DNA of 52,192 nt. It comes from Ilumatobacter sp. GTDB taxonomy: Bacteria > Actinomycetota > Acidimicrobiia > Acidimicrobiales > Ilumatobacteraceae. Shown piece by piece: positions 27,264 through 44,807 of this stretch. The number at the start of each line of letters is the position of its first letter. Within the stretch, counting starts at the first letter, position 1. The notes beneath the pieces were generated by a model. The model was not told the origin of the DNA. It saw only the letters and a program-made list of their open reading frames with translations, and did not search any database. Location of the stretch: NCBI RefSeq assembly GCF_030065885.1, contig NZ_JASJCS010000011.1, forward strand, positions 1-52,192, written 5' to 3'. The position numbers and the translations under genes are program-made.

Positions 27264-30200
27264 ATGCCCAACAGCAAGCAGCGGGCCATCGCCATCGTCG
27301 GCGTCGGCGCCGTCCTCCCCGACGCCCCCGACGCACCCACGTTCTGGGAGAACCTCAAACAGGGTCGCTACAGCATCAGCGAGGTCGACACGGAGCGCTG
27401 GGACCCCTCCCTCTACTTCGACGACGACCGGCAGGCGACCGGCAAGACGTACTCGAAGATCGGCGGGTGGGTGAAGGACTTCGAGTGGAAGCCGCTGGAG
27501 TGGCGGTTGCCGATCCCGCCGAAGGTGTCGGACGCGATGGACCGGACGCAGAAGTGGGCGGTCAAGGCGGCGCGTGAGGCGTTGCTCGACTACGGCTACC
27601 CCGACCGTGCGCTCGACACCGACCGCACCGCCGTGGTGATCGGCAACGCGATGGGCGGCGACCTCCACTACCACACCGCGCTGCCGGTCTACCACGTCGA
27701 GTTCGCGGACGAGCTCGAGAAGTCGCCGGCGTTCGCCGGGCTGCCTGCGGAGACGCGCCAGGCGATCCACGACGAGTACCGCACGGGGATCCACAACCGG
27801 TTCCCCGGCATCAGCGAGGACACCATGCCAGGCGAACTGGCGAACATCATCGCCGGTCGCATCGCCAACCTGTTCAACCTGCACGGTCCGAACTTCACCA
27901 CCGACGCCGCGTGTGCATCGGCGATGGCAGCGGTCGACGCGGCGATCGAGGGCCTCGAGGAAGGCGACTTCGACGCCGTGATCACCGGCGGCGTCGACGC
28001 CAACATGAGCGCCAGCACGTTCGTGAAGTTCTGCAAGATCGGCGCGCTGTCCGCCACCGGCACCCGGCCGTACGGCAACGGCGCCGACGGCTTCATCATG
28101 GGCGAGGGGGCCGCGCTGTTCGTGCTCAAGCGGCTTGAGGACGCGGAGGCGGCGGGCGACCGGATCTACGCCGTGATCCGAGGACTCGGCGGCGCGAGCG
28201 ACGGCAAGGGCAAGGGCATCACCGCGCCCAACCCGGTCGGCCAGACGCTCGCCGTGCAGCGGGCATGGCGCAACGCCGGGCTGGTACCCGGACCCGCGAC
28301 CTACATCGAGGGGCACGGCACATCGACGAAGGTCGGCGACGTGGTCGAGGTGAACGGCATCACCGACGCGTTCTCCGACCTGGACCTCCCGATCGGCTCG
28401 ATCCCGCTCGGCTCGGTGAAGTCGAACATCGGCCACCTCAAGGGCGCAGCCGGCGCGGCCGGCATGCTCAAGGTCGCCCTGTCGCTGCACCACAAGACGC
28501 TGCCACCGTCGCTCGGCGCGACCGATCCGAACCCGAACATCGACTTCGGCTCCTCACCGCTCGCCGTCAACACCGATCTCACCGAGTGGAAGACGACCGG
28601 CGACCAGGTCCGGGCCGGCGGCGTCAGCGCGTTCGGGTTCGGTGGCACGAACTTCCACGCCGTCCTCGAGGAGTACGTCCCCGGGCGCATCGAGAGCAAC
28701 GGCGGCAGCGCGTCGATCGCCGTGAGCGCGCCGAGCGCGGTCCGTGAGGCCGACGAGATCAAGACGCCGCTGCGAGGAGCGCTCGTGATCGGCGACCGCG
28801 ACGAGTCCGCGGTCCTCGAACGCCTGCGCGCCGTGCAGGCCGAGGCCGCGGCAGGCCGGGCGCCCGAACCCGGCGCACCTGCCCAGGACGATCTCGACGC
28901 CGAAGTGCGAATCGCGATCGACTACGGCGACGCCGACGAGCTCGCAGCGCGAGCGGCGAAGGCAATCGCCGCGTTCGAAGGCGCCAACCCGGCCGCCTGG
29001 AAGCTGCTGCGCAACCAGGGTGTGTTCCTCGGCCGCGGTGCACCCCATCAGGTCGCGTTCCTCTACACGGGCCAGGGGTCCCAGTACGTCAACATGCTGG
29101 CCGACCTTCGCGCCGCAGAGCCGATCGTCGCCCGCGGCTTCGCCGAGGCGGACGCGGTCATGGAGCCGATCCTCGGCCGGCCGCTCACCGAGGTGATCTT
29201 CGTCGACCCGTCCGACGACGCCGCACTCGCCGAAGCCGACGAGCAGCTCCGCCAGACCGAGATCACGCAGCCGGCGGTCCTGACCGTCGACCGCGCCCTG
29301 ACCGAGGTCCTCGGCGCGTACGGCATCCACGCCGACATGGTGATGGGCCACTCGCTCGGCGAGTACGGCGCGCTCGTCGCCGCGGGAGCGCTGCCCTTCG
29401 CGCACGCGCTCGAGGCGGTTGCCGCCCGCGGCCGCGAGATGGCCAACGTCTCGGTCGACGACAACGGTCTGATGGCCGCCGTCTTCGCTCCGCTCGACGA
29501 GATCGAGCGCACGATCGACGCCACGGACGGCTACGTCGTCGTCGCCAACAACAACAGCTCACAGCAGGCGGTCATCGGGGGCGCGTCCGCCGCCGTGCAA
29601 GCGGCGGTCGACGCGCTGTCGGCCGCCGGCCACACCGCCGTGTTGCTCCCGGTCAGCCACGCCTTCCACACCGCGATCGTGGCGCCGGCGGCCGAGCCAC
29701 TCAAGGTGGTGCTCGGCCGGCTCGACCTCGAGACGCCGCACATCCCGATCGTCGCCAACGTCGACGGCGAGTTCTACCCCAGCGGGCCGGCGGTCGTGCC
29801 GGAGATGATCGAGATGCTCGGCCGCCAGGTCGCCTCCCCGGTCCAGTTCATCAAGGGCCTGAACACCCTGTACGACGCGGGCGCCCGTACGTTCGTCGAG
29901 GTCGGACCCAAGCGGGCGCTGCACGGCTTCGTCGACGACGTGCTCGGCGAGCACGACGACATCGTCAACCTGTACACCAACCATCCCAAGGCCGGCGACG
30001 TCGTCTCGTTCAACCAGGCGTTGTGCGGTCTGTACGCAGCCGGGCACGGCGTCGGGACACGGCCGCACGAGGAGGCGCCGCCGACAACCGCGCCTGCTGC
30101 ACCCGCCGCTCCCGCCAGCGCGCCGGTCGCCAGCGCTCCGGTCGCCAGCGCGGCGGCGTCGCCGCCACGTCCGGTGACCGCCGGCGGCGACTCGATCCAG

Positions 30201-33200
30201 CAACTCGGCGAGCTGTTCGCGAACTTCCTCGATCAGGGCTACCAGATCTACCGCGGTGCGTCCGGCGGGCAGCCCGCCGCGCAGCACGAGCCGGTGGTCG
30301 TGACCGGGGCCGCGCTCGGGCTGCCGGGCACCGAGGAGGTCTTCGACGACGCCAACATCGAGCGCCTGCTGAACGGCGAGTCGTTCATCGACGTGATCCC
30401 GGTCGATCTGCGCAACGCGATCGTCGACAAGCACATCACCAGGCTCGTGAAGAACGAGGCCGGCGGCGGCACGTTCGAGGAGATCGACTCCGCGCACGAC
30501 GTCATGAAGCTGGCCGGCCGCAAGGGGCACTTCGACATCGTCGAGCAGTTCGGCCTGCCGCCCGAGCGCAAGCTCGCCCTCGACCCGGCGACCGAGCTGG
30601 CGATCGGTGCCGGCATCGACGCGTTGCGTGACGCAGGCGTCCCGATGACGATGCGGTACAAGACGACGAGCACCGGCAGCAAGCTGCCCGACGGGTGGGC
30701 GCTGCCGAGTGCACTCGCCGACGACACCGGCGTGATCTTCGCATCGGCCTTCCCGGGCGCCGACCGGATGGTCGACGAGATCACCCGCTACGAAGAGGAT
30801 CGGGCCCGCCGCGCCCGGCTGCACGCGCTCGAGCACCTGCGCGACCGCATGGAGGACGACAACCCGGTGGTCGCGGAACTGGACCACATGATCCACGAGC
30901 TCGAGGTCGAGATCGAGACGCACCGGTACCAGTTCGATCGGCGCTTCCTGTTCAAGGCGCTCTCGATGGGGCACTCGCAGTTCGCCGAGCACATCGGCGC
31001 ACGCGGACCCAACACCCAGATCAACTCGGCCTGTGCGTCGACGACCCAGGCGGTGGCGATCGCCGAGGACTGGATCCGCCTCGGCCGCTGCAACCGGGTG
31101 CTGATCATCGCCGGCGACGACGTCACGACCGACGTGCTGATGGACTGGGTCGGCGCCGGCTTCCTCGCGACCGGGGCGGCCGCCACCGACGAGATCGTCG
31201 AAGAGGCCGCCCTGCCGTTCGATCGGCGGCGGCACGGCATGTTGCTCGGCATGGGCGGCGCGGCGATCGTCGTCGAGGGTGCTGCCAGCGCGCGCGGTCG
31301 CGGCATCCGGCCGATCTGCGACGTGCTGAGCACCGAGACGGCCAACAGCGCGTTCCACGGCAGCCGCCTCGATGTCACGCACATCCGCGACGTGATGGAA
31401 CGGCTGGTGCGGAGCGCCGAGACCAAGTGGGGCGTCGAGCGGCATGCGATGGCCGCCAGCACGGTCTTCGTGTCGCACGAGACCTACACGCCGGCTCGTG
31501 GTGGCAGCGCCCAGGCCGAGGTCGACGCGCTGCGGCACGTGTTCGGCGACAGCGCCGACCGGATCGTCGTGGCCAACACCAAGGGCTTCACCGGCCATGC
31601 GATGGGCGTCGGGATCGAGGACGTGCTGGCGGTCAAGGCGCTCGAGACCGGCATCGTGCCACCGATCGCCAACGTCAAGGAGATCGACCCCGATCTCGGC
31701 CACCTCACGTTGTCGAAGGGTGGCGCCTACCCCGTGTCGTACGCGCTGCGCCTCGGCGCGGGCTTCGGCTCGCAGATCAGCATGTCGCTGATGCGGTGGG
31801 TCCCGAACCCCGACGGGCGGCACCGCGAGCCCGACGAGCTCGGCATCGAGTACCGCATCGCCGACCATGCTGCGTGGACGGCCTGGTTGCAGTCGATCAG
31901 CGGCTACGACGGCCCCGAGCTCGAGGTCGACCACCGCGTCCTGCGCGTCCGCGACGACGGACCACCGACGCGCATCGCCGTACCGTCTCGCCCCGAAGTG
32001 GCGACGGCCCCGCCGGTGCTCACCGCACCGCCGGTGGAGACGGTCCAGCGACCGGCTCCGGCTCCTGCACCGGCAGCGACGCCGGCAGCTGCAGCGCCCG
32101 CAGCGACCCCGACTCCCGCTCCTGCCGCCGCACCGGTTGCTCCGGCTGCGCCCGAGGTGGTTGCCGACCCGGTGGAAGCGGTCGTGTTGGGGATCGTGGC
32201 CGAGCAGACCGGCTACCCGTCGGACATGTTGGACCTCGAGCTCGACCTGGAAGCCGACCTCGGCATCGACACCGTCAAACAAGCCGAGACCTTCGCCGCC
32301 ATCCGCGAGCACTACGACATCGAACGCGACGACACCCTCTCACTGCGCGACTACCCCACCCTCGCCAGCGTGATCGACTTCGTCCACGAACGCGCCACGA
32401 ACCTCGCGGCCGACGACACCGCTGCCGCCACCGCCCCTGCTGCCGGTGACGCCGAACCAGCGACGATGCACGCGTCGGTGGTCGGCGACGACGAGGCGGC
32501 GGCAGGCATCGCGCGCCGCAACCCGACGCCGGTGATCCGGCCACCGCTCGACGCGTGTGTCCCCACCGGCATCGAGCTCGGAGCGGGCACGCGAGTCGTC
32601 GTCATGCTCGACGAGGGGGGTGTCGGCGCCGCGCTCGCTGATCGGTTGGGCAAGCGCGGCGCCGACGTGCTGACGGTCGAGGGCGCACCGGACGCCGACG
32701 AGCTGCTCACCCGCATCGACGAGTGGCGCGGCGACGAGAGCGTCACGGGCATCTACTGGCTGCCTGCGTTGGACGTCGAGCCCCCGGTCGGCGACCTCGA
32801 TCTCGCCGGCTGGCGGGAGGCGTTGCGGCACCGCGTCAAGCTGCTCTACCGGACGCTGCGCCACCTCTACGAGCAGGTCGGCACGCCTGGCGGCTTCCTC
32901 GTGAGCGCCACCCGGCTCGGCGGCCTCCACGGCTACGGCCCCGACGGCGCGACCGCGCCGATGGGCGGCGGTGTCGTCGGGATCACGAAGGCGTTCAAGC
33001 GCGAGCGGCCAGACACGCTGGTCAAGGCGGTCGACTTCGGCGTCAGCCGCAAGACCGCCGCACTGGCCGACGTGCTGATCGACGAGACGCTGACCGACCC
33101 GGGCATCGTCGAGGTCGGCCATCGCGACGACCAGCGGTACACGATCACGCTGCGCGAGAACGACATGCCCGAGCCGGCGACCGGGCTCACGCTCGACGGC

Positions 33201-34990
33201 GACTCGGTCTTCGTGATCACCGGCGCCGCCGGCAGCATCGTGTCGGCGATCATCACCGATCTCGGGCAGGCGTCGGGGGGCACGTTCCATCTGCTCGACC
33301 TGGTGCCCGAGCCAGACCCGGCCGACCCCGACATCATCGCCTTCGACACCGACCGCGAGGCCCTGAAGCGCACGATCTTCGAACGGCTCACGGCCGACGG
33401 CCAGAAGGCGACCCCGGTCATGGTCGACCGCGAGCTGGCGAAGCTCGAGCGGGCGCACGAGGCGTTGTCGGCGATCCAGGCGGTGCGGGCGGCGGGCGGC
33501 ACCGTGCACTACCACAGCGTCAACCTGCTCGACGCCGACGCGATGGCGGCTGTCACCGAGTCGATCAGCGAGACCAGCGGCAAGGTCGATGCGCTGATCC
33601 ATGCCGGTGGGCTCGAGATCAGCCGGCTGCTCCCCGACAAGGAACCGTCGGAGTACGACCTCGTGTTCGACGTGAAGGCCGACGGGTGGTTCAACCTCAT
33701 GCACGGGCTCGGCCACCTGCCGATCGGAGCCACCGTGGCGTTCAGCTCGATCGCGGGACGCTTCGGCAACGGCGGCCAGACCGACTACAGCGCCGCCAAC
33801 GACCTGCTCTGCAAGCTCACCGCCAACATGAAGCTGGCGCGTCCCGAGACGTTCGGCATCGCCGTCGACTGGACGGCCTGGGGCGACATCGGCATGGCGA
33901 CCCGGGGCTCGATCCCGACCGTCATGGCTGCGGCCGGGATCGACATGCTGCCCGCCGCAGCCGGCATCCCGATCGTTCGCCGCGAGCTGACCGGCGACGG
34001 ATCCACGAGGGAGATGGTCGCCGGCAAGCAACTCGGCATCCTCGCCGAGGAGCTGCACCCGACCGGTGGGCTCGACACCGAGGCCATGTCGGCGGATCTG
34101 GCTGCACGGCCGTTGCTCGACGAACTGGTCGGCTTCGCGATGCAGGACGGGCTCGTCGCGATGGCCACGCTCGACCCGACCGAGGAGCCGTTCCTCTTCG
34201 ACCACCGCATCGACGGCACGCCCGTGCTGCCGGGGGTGATGGGGCTCGAGCTGTTCGCTCAGACCGCGACGATCGCGTTCCCCGACCTGCATCTTGCGGC
34301 GCTCGAGGACGTGGACTTCCTCGCGCCGTTCAAGTTCTACCGCGACGAGCCGCGCACTCTCCTCGTCTCGGCGCAGTACGTCGCCGACGGGGACGACGTC
34401 GTCGCCGAGTGTCGCCTGGTGGGTGAACGGACGCTCGCGAACCAGGACCAACCACAACGGACCATCCACTTCACCGGCCGGGTCCGGCTGACGCGCCAAC
34501 CCGTCGAGGAAGCCACGGCCCAGGTGCCGGGAGACGGCGGGCCGTCGGTCTCCGCCGGGGACGTGTACGAGATCTACTTCCACGGACCCGCCTACCAGGT
34601 CCTCGACGCGTCGTGGCTCGACGCGGGGCAGGTGGTCGGCAGGCTGCACGGCGACCTCCCGGCCGAGCGGAGCTCGAGCGAGGGCGAGCTGGCGACCGCA
34701 CCGAGGCTCACCGAGCTGTGCTTCCAGACCGCCGGCGTGTGGGAGATCGGCACCACCGATCAGATGGCACTGCCGATGCATCTCGACCGGGTCGTGCCGC
34801 TCGGGGGCCCGGGTGACGAGACGTGGGCCGTCGTCGTGCCCGGCGACGCCGGCTCGTTCGACGCCACGGTCGTCGACGGCTCGGGTCGGGTGCTCGCGAG
34901 ACTCGAGGGGTACCGGACGGTCGCGTTGCCCGGCGCACTCGCCGACGAGCAGGTCGCGCCGCTCCGGGCGGCGATGACGGACGGGCGCTG

Positions 34991-34991
<1 letters not shown>
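27264..34991 (+). CDS. Iterative type I fatty acid/polyketide synthase, KS-AT-KS-ACP-KR-DH
   Basis: This 2575-residue multienzyme should build an acyl chain from malonyl units. Domains in order: KS1 (about 5-480, C217 in TTDAACASA, His in EGHGTS and NIGHLKG); AT (about 590-890, S697 in GHSLGEYG, H802 in SHAFH, a malonyl-type motif); a Pro/Ala linker; a divergent second KS (about 1010-1510, C1257 in NSACAST, His in VSHETYTP and FTGHAMG, with a charged helical insertion near 1180-1220); another Pro/Ala linker; one ACP (about 1630-1705) with motif [10 protein letters not shown], where T1670 takes the place of the phosphopantetheine Ser; KR (about 1760-2260, GAAGSIVSA; Ser and Y2175 in DYSAAN); and DH (about 2300-2570, H2314 in [13 protein letters not shown]2484 where Asp is usual). 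No enoyl reductase or thioesterase is seen. The stop overlaps the carboxylase start (TGATG). The product is unknown. Confidence 0.93.
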
Positions 34992-40538
<5,547 letters not shown>

Positions 40539-40549
<11 letters not shown>

Positions 40550-41309
40550 CCGCCGGCCGAGATATCTCGCGGCGGGCATGGCCGAGGTACCGGCCCACGA
40601 CGCGTGGCTCACCGAGGTCGAGGCGGCACGCCTCAACGGTCTGCGCTACCCGAAGCGCCGCGACGAGGCCCGGCTCGGTCGATGGACGGCGAAGCGCGCC
40701 GTGGCGGCAGCGCTCGGCCGCGACGATGCAGGCGGCCGCGACCACGCGGTCCTCCGCGAGCTCGTGATCCGGAACGCCAGCGACGGTGCCCCCGAGGTCT
40801 TCGTCGGTGACGAGCAGGCGCCCGTTCGGATCTCGATGACCGATCGCGCCGACTGGGCGGTGTGCACCGTCATCGACGACGAAGTCGACATCGGGTGCGA
40901 CCTCGAGATCGTCGAGCCGAGGAGCCACGGCTTCGTCCGGGACTGGTTCACGTCGGTCGAGCACGAGATGGTGGCGTCCTGCCCCGACCATCACGACCTG
41001 CTCGCCAACCTGATCTGGTCGGCCAAGGAGAGCGCGCTGAAGGTACTCCGGACTGGACTCCGCCGCGACACGCGGTCGGTCGAGGTGCGGCTCGACGGCT
41101 GGCCGGCCACCGCGCAGCCCGGCCGTTGGGACGCGCTGTCGGTGGTCGACGTCGAGGGCGCCCGGTTCGCCGGATGGTGGCATCGATTCGGCGACTTCGT
41201 GCTCACGTACGCCAGCGCGTCACCGACCCCGCAGCCCGAGCCGCTGGTCGAGCCGTCGCCGCTGCATGCCGCGCAGCCGAGCCACCGCTGGATGGAGGCG
41301 CCGGACTGA
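40539..41309 (+). CDS. 4'-phosphopantetheinyl transferase (Sfp type)
   Basis: The product (256 residues from GTG 40539, or 243 from ATG 40578) transfers the phosphopantetheine arm of CoA to carrier proteins. The Sfp/AcpS signatures are visible: VDIGCDLEIVEPRS supplies the metal-binding Asp and Glu, and LIWSAKESALKVLRTGL carries the WxxKEAxxK-like motif. An upstream RISMTDRADWAVC replaces the usual SLSHS block. A Pro/Ser-rich tail of about 35 residues follows the domain. It overlaps the carboxylase gene by 11 bases if GTG is used. Encoding next to a synthase with a single carrier domain makes that carrier the likely client. Confidence 0.88.
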
Positions 41310-41325
41310 CCGCGGCGCGCAGGCG

Positions 41326-41342
41326 CGGGGCAGGGCACCCCG
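41326..41342. terminator. Hairpin between convergent PPTase and GGDEF/EAL genes
   Basis: CGGGG and CCCCG form a five-base stem with a seven-base loop in the 39-base gap between the two convergent stop codons. No T-run accompanies it. Confidence 0.4.
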
Positions 41343-41348
41343 TCGTGC

Positions 41349-43565
41349 TCAGGTCGGCAACGGCAGCGAGCGTTGGGCGGACAGCTCGGTCTCGTCGACG
41401 TCCCAGCACCAGGCATCACCTGCGAGCCGCTCGACGAGCGCATCGAGTGGCTCGGGACGGGCGAACAGGTAGCCCTGCAGATGGTCGACGCCGAGCTCGC
41501 ACAGCCGCAGCGCCTGTGCGGTCGTCTCGACGCCCTCCGCGACGGTCTCCATACCGTAGGCCTGCGCGACGCCGATCGCCGCTGCGACCACCGCTTCGCC
41601 GGCGGGGTCGGCCAACCGGTTCACGAGGGCTCGGTCGATCTTGAGCATCGTCGCCGGGAGCCGGTGGAGCGCCGCCAGCGACGAGTACCCGGTGCCGAAG
41701 TCGTCGACCGCCAACCCGACACCGGCGTCGAGAAGTCGCTGGAGCTGCATCAGGGTTCGATCGGTGTCGTCGATGATGTGCTGCTCGGTCATCTCGAGGC
41801 ACAGTTGGCCGGTCGGGCGCCCGTCGGCGCGCTCCGAGACGAGCTTCTCGAAGAGCTGCTCGGACTGCAGCTGCATCGGCGACACGTTGACCGATGCGTG
41901 GCACATCTTGGCCGTGGCCTCGTTGACCGCATCGACGGCGGCCAACGCCTCGTCGATCATCTGCTCGCCGAGCCGGTCGATCAAGCCGAGCTCTTCCGCG
42001 AGGGGGATGAACTCGTCGGGCGGCACCCAGACGCCCTCGCCCTCGTGCCAGCGCGCGAGGGTCTCGATGCCGCACAGCTGCCAGTTCGACGCGCGCACCA
42101 TCGGCTGGAAGAACGCGGTGAGGTGCCCACCTTCGAGCGCCGGCCGCAGCTGCTGCTCGAGGTGCATCCGCCGGACCACGCCTTCGCGCGTCGACGACTC
42201 GAACAGCCGCCAGCGACCTCGTCCCGCCCGCTTCGCCTCGTACATCGCCGCATCCGCGTCGCGCAGCACCTCGCCGGGTGTCCGCTGCGCGTCGATCTTG
42301 ACGACGCCGACGCTGGCGGACAGCTGCCACGTGCGGCCGGCCACGAAGACGGGTTCGGCGAAGGCATCGAGGCACCGCTGTGCCATCGAGGCGTGGTCGA
42401 GCTCGGCCGAGACGCCGATCGCGACGAACTCGTCCCCGCCGAACCGGCCGACGACCCCAACGCCGCTCATGGCTGCGCCGAGCCGGTTGGCCGCCTCCCG
42501 GATCACGTGATCGCCGGCCTCGTGGCCGAGACCGTCGTTGACGACCTTCAGCCGGTCGAGGTCGATGAAGCAGACCGGCTGACCGCGCTCGTCTCCGTCG
42601 AGGATCGTGCGCAGCATGGTCTTGAGCACCCGCCGGTTCGGCGTGCCCGTCAGCGGATCGATCTCGGCATCACGCACGAGCTGCGCCTGCATCCGGTTGC
42701 GGTCGAAGGCGACCGCAGCGAGCCGGCTGGCCAGCTCGAGGATCGTCCAGTCCTCGTCGTGAGGGTGGGCGACGTGCGGACCGTAGACCTCGATGCAGCC
42801 GCGGCTGTCCTCGCCGCGAGCGTGCCTGATCGGCACCGACCAGATGCACCCGAACCGCTCGCCGGCGTCGTTCATCGCCGCCACCGACGTCGCCCAGCGG
42901 GGTTCGCCGACATCGGCCGCGATGATCACCTCGTCCTCGTTGACAGCGAGGGCACCGGGGTGGTGCGCGTCGTCGCGGATCAGCAGCGCCATGCGATCGG
43001 TGAACGTCGGCGGCAGGCTCGGCGAGGCCGTGGCCTCGCCGGCCCAGAGATGCTCCTCGAGGAAGGCCGCGGCGCGGAAGCCGGGCAACGCTCGCTCGAG
43101 GAAGACCAGGATCTCGTTGACCGCCGCGTTGAGCGAGCCACCGAGCGCGATCTTCCTGATCGCCTCGGCCTGCGCGTGCAGGAGCTGCACCGAGCGGCGC
43201 CGATCGAGTGGATCGCCGAGGTTGAGCAGGACGAGGCCGATCGCCTCGAGGCAGTTGTCGGCGACGACGTCGACGGGCACCGAACCGTCCGCACTCCGGA
43301 GCGCGACCTCGAGGACCTGATGGTGACCGGGCCGCTGGAGCACACCCCCGAACGACTCGACCGCCTGCTCGGCGTCGAAGTCCTCGATGAACTCGAGGAA
43401 CGATCGACCGATGACGTCGTCGATGCGCAGCCCGAAACGGCCGTCGAGGTCGGCGCTGACGTACCGGATGACACCGCCGTCGTCGACGCCGACGACACCG
43501 CCGTAGCCGGGCAGTCGTCGGCCCTCCGCTACGCGGGCGAGATCCGCGTCGATGGCAAGGGTCAC
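41349..43565 (-). CDS. Cyclic-di-GMP protein with PAS, GAF, GGDEF and EAL domains
   Basis: From GTG 43565 the protein is 738 residues and lacks membrane helices, so it is a cytoplasmic signalling enzyme. A PAS-like domain (GVIRYVSADLDGRFGLRIDDVIGR in parts, residues 20-120) and a GAF-like domain (about 130-285) come first. The GGDEF domain keeps RFGGDEFVAIG, so diguanylate cyclase activity is expected. The EAL domain has ETLARW at the EAL site with the key Glu kept, plus NVSPMQL, LEMTE, DDFGTGYSSL, MLKIDRALV and AEGVET, so phosphodiesterase activity is also plausible. Which activity dominates cannot be read from sequence. The frame extends 39 codons upstream through an AT-richer intergenic patch; GTG 43565 is preferred, without a clear ribosome binding site. 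Confidence 0.9.
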   Translation of the reverse strand: MTLAIDADLARVAEGRRLPGYGGVVGVDDGGVIRYVSADLDGRFGLRIDDVIGRSFLEFIEDFDAEQAVESFGGVLQRPGHHQVLEVALRSADGSVPVDVVADNCLEAIGLVLLNLGDPLDRRRSVQLLHAQAEAIRKIALGGSLNAAVNEILVFLERALPGFRAAAFLEEHLWAGEATASPSLPPTFTDRMALLIRDDAHHPGALAVNEDEVIIAADVGEPRWATSVAAMNDAGERFGCIWSVPIRHARGEDSRGCIEVYGPHVAHPHDEDWTILELASRLAAVAFDRNRMQAQLVRDAEIDPLTGTPNRRVLKTMLRTILDGDERGQPVCFIDLDRLKVVNDGLGHEAGDHVIREAANRLGAAMSGVGVVGRFGGDEFVAIGVSAELDHASMAQRCLDAFAEPVFVAGRTWQLSASVGVVKIDAQRTPGEVLRDADAAMYEAKRAGRGRWRLFESSTREGVVRRMHLEQQLRPALEGGHLTAFFQPMVRASNWQLCGIETLARWHEGEGVWVPPDEFIPLAEELGLIDRLGEQMIDEALAAVDAVNEATAKMCHASVNVSPMQLQSEQLFEKLVSERADGRPTGQLCLEMTEQHIIDDTDRTLMQLQRLLDAGVGLAVDDFGTGYSSLAALHRLPATMLKIDRALVNRLADPAGEAVVAAAIGVAQAYGMETVAEGVETTAQALRLCELGVDHLQGYLFARPEPLDALVERLAGDAWCWDVDETELSAQRSLPLPT

Positions 43566-43692
43566 ATCAGTCTTTCGTCTCGTGGCCAGGAGAACTTGAG
43601 GAAAATCAGAAGAATCCTCCAACGTATGCCGGCGCGACGCCGTCGTCCACCGTACGTGCGCTCTCACGCAGTCAGCCGGCACGAACCGCCGG

Positions 43693-44418
43693 TCAGTCGA
43701 CGAGGCGCAGCCCGACGGGCGACATCGACGGCTCGTCGTTGGGGAGATCGACGACGAACTCGGTCCGGTGGGCGGGAAACAGGTGCTCGCTCAGCAACAC
43801 CGGCGAGCCGTCGAGGTCGGTGGTCACCCGCTGGCACCTCAGCAGTGGCGCCCCCACGGGAACGGCGAGGAGCTCGGCGTCGGCCTGCTCGGCCGACACC
43901 GCGCCGATCGTCTGGGTGGCGCCGCGCAGCTCGACCTGCAGCAGCTCGTAGAACGGGCGTCGCTGCACATCGTCCATCGAGAGCCGCTTGCCGAGATGCT
44001 CGGGACACCAGACGGTCACCAACGCGAACGGCTCGCCGTCGGCGAGGTTGACCCGTTTGACCCGCAGCACCCGGGCCGATGCGAGTCGTCGCTCGACGTG
44101 GGGCGGAGCGGCCTCGAACGAGAACTCGACCACCTCGCGCACCGCTGCCCGACCACTCGACTCGAGCTGCGCCTCGATCGTGCCCAAGCGTTCGAGATGC
44201 TGCTGCACCGGCTCGGTGGCGACGAACCAACCGAACCCCTGGCGAGCCGCGATCAGGCCGTCCTCGCGGACCAGTTCGAGCGCTCGGCGCACGGTGACGC
44301 GGCTGGCGGAGAACTCGCTCGAGAGCTCGGATTCGCTCGGCAGGACCGAGCCGGGTGCGGCGTCACGGGCGCGCCGCCGCAGCTCGTCGGCGATCTCCTG
44401 GTAGCGGATCCGCCTCAC
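43693..44418 (-). CDS. GntR-family transcriptional regulator with UTRA domain (HutC-like)
   Basis: This 241-residue regulator has an N-terminal winged helix-turn-helix ([51 protein letters not shown]) over residues 4-70. A C-terminal UTRA ligand-binding domain follows ([27 protein letters not shown] ... [21 protein letters not shown]). The start GTG 44418 overlaps the stop of the VOC gene by four bases (GTGA), so the regulator is the second gene of a two-gene operon. It likely binds the inverted repeat at 44809-44837 in front of that operon and the divergent aconitase gene; the effector is unknown. Confidence 0.93.
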   Translation of the reverse strand: MRRIRYQEIADELRRRARDAAPGSVLPSESELSSEFSASRVTVRRALELVREDGLIAARQGFGWFVATEPVQQHLERLGTIEAQLESSGRAAVREVVEFSFEAAPPHVERRLASARVLRVKRVNLADGEPFALVTVWCPEHLGKRLSMDDVQRRPFYELLQVELRGATQTIGAVSAEQADAELLAVPVGAPLLRCQRVTTDLDGSPVLLSEHLFPAHRTEFVVDLPNDEPSMSPVGLRLVD

Positions 44419-44807
44419 TGCTCACCTGCCTCGATCAGCTCAATCCGGTTGCCGAACGGATCGGCCACGTGGCAGCGCTCGACACCGGGGATCTCGTCGC
44501 TCCAGGCCGCGTCGAGCCCGGTCGACTCGATCAACCGTCGGAGCCCGCGAACGAGGAGCGCCGGGTGCGCCTTGCGCGCCGGCACGAAGTCCTCCTCGAC
44601 GCCGACGTGCACCTGGATGCCACCGGCCGAGAACCAGGCACCACCGCGTCGGGCGAGCGCTGGTGGTTTCGGCACCTCGCTGAAGCCGAGCCGGTCGACG
44701 AAGAACTCGCGCGCGCTCGGCTCGCCGCCGACCGGGATGGCCAGCTGGACGTGGTCGATCCCCGCCCAGCGGGACCGGTCGCTCGCGCCGGACTTTGCCG
44801 TCTCCAT
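44415..44807 (-). CDS. VOC superfamily (glyoxalase/bleomycin resistance-like) protein
   Basis: This 130-residue single VOC module has the metal-ligand pattern His in GIDHVQLAI, a second His in [11 protein letters not shown] and Glu in NRIELIE. These proteins include isomerases, dioxygenases and binding proteins, so the activity is open. ATG 44807 follows a perfect TATAAT by nine bases, which points to an almost leaderless transcript. It is first in an operon with the GntR regulator and diverges from aconitase across 24 bases. Confidence 0.85.
   Translation of the reverse strand: METAKSGASDRSRWAGIDHVQLAIPVGGEPSAREFFVDRLGFSEVPKPPALARRGGAWFSAGGIQVHVGVEEDFVPARKAHPALLVRGLRRLIESTGLDAAWSDEIPGVERCHVADPFGNRIELIEAGEQ

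Noticed and set aside
25398..28493. A 1031-codon minus-strand open frame opposite the acyl-CoA dehydrogenase and synthase
   Set aside because: It spans two real genes and their intergenic gap and shows only shadow composition.
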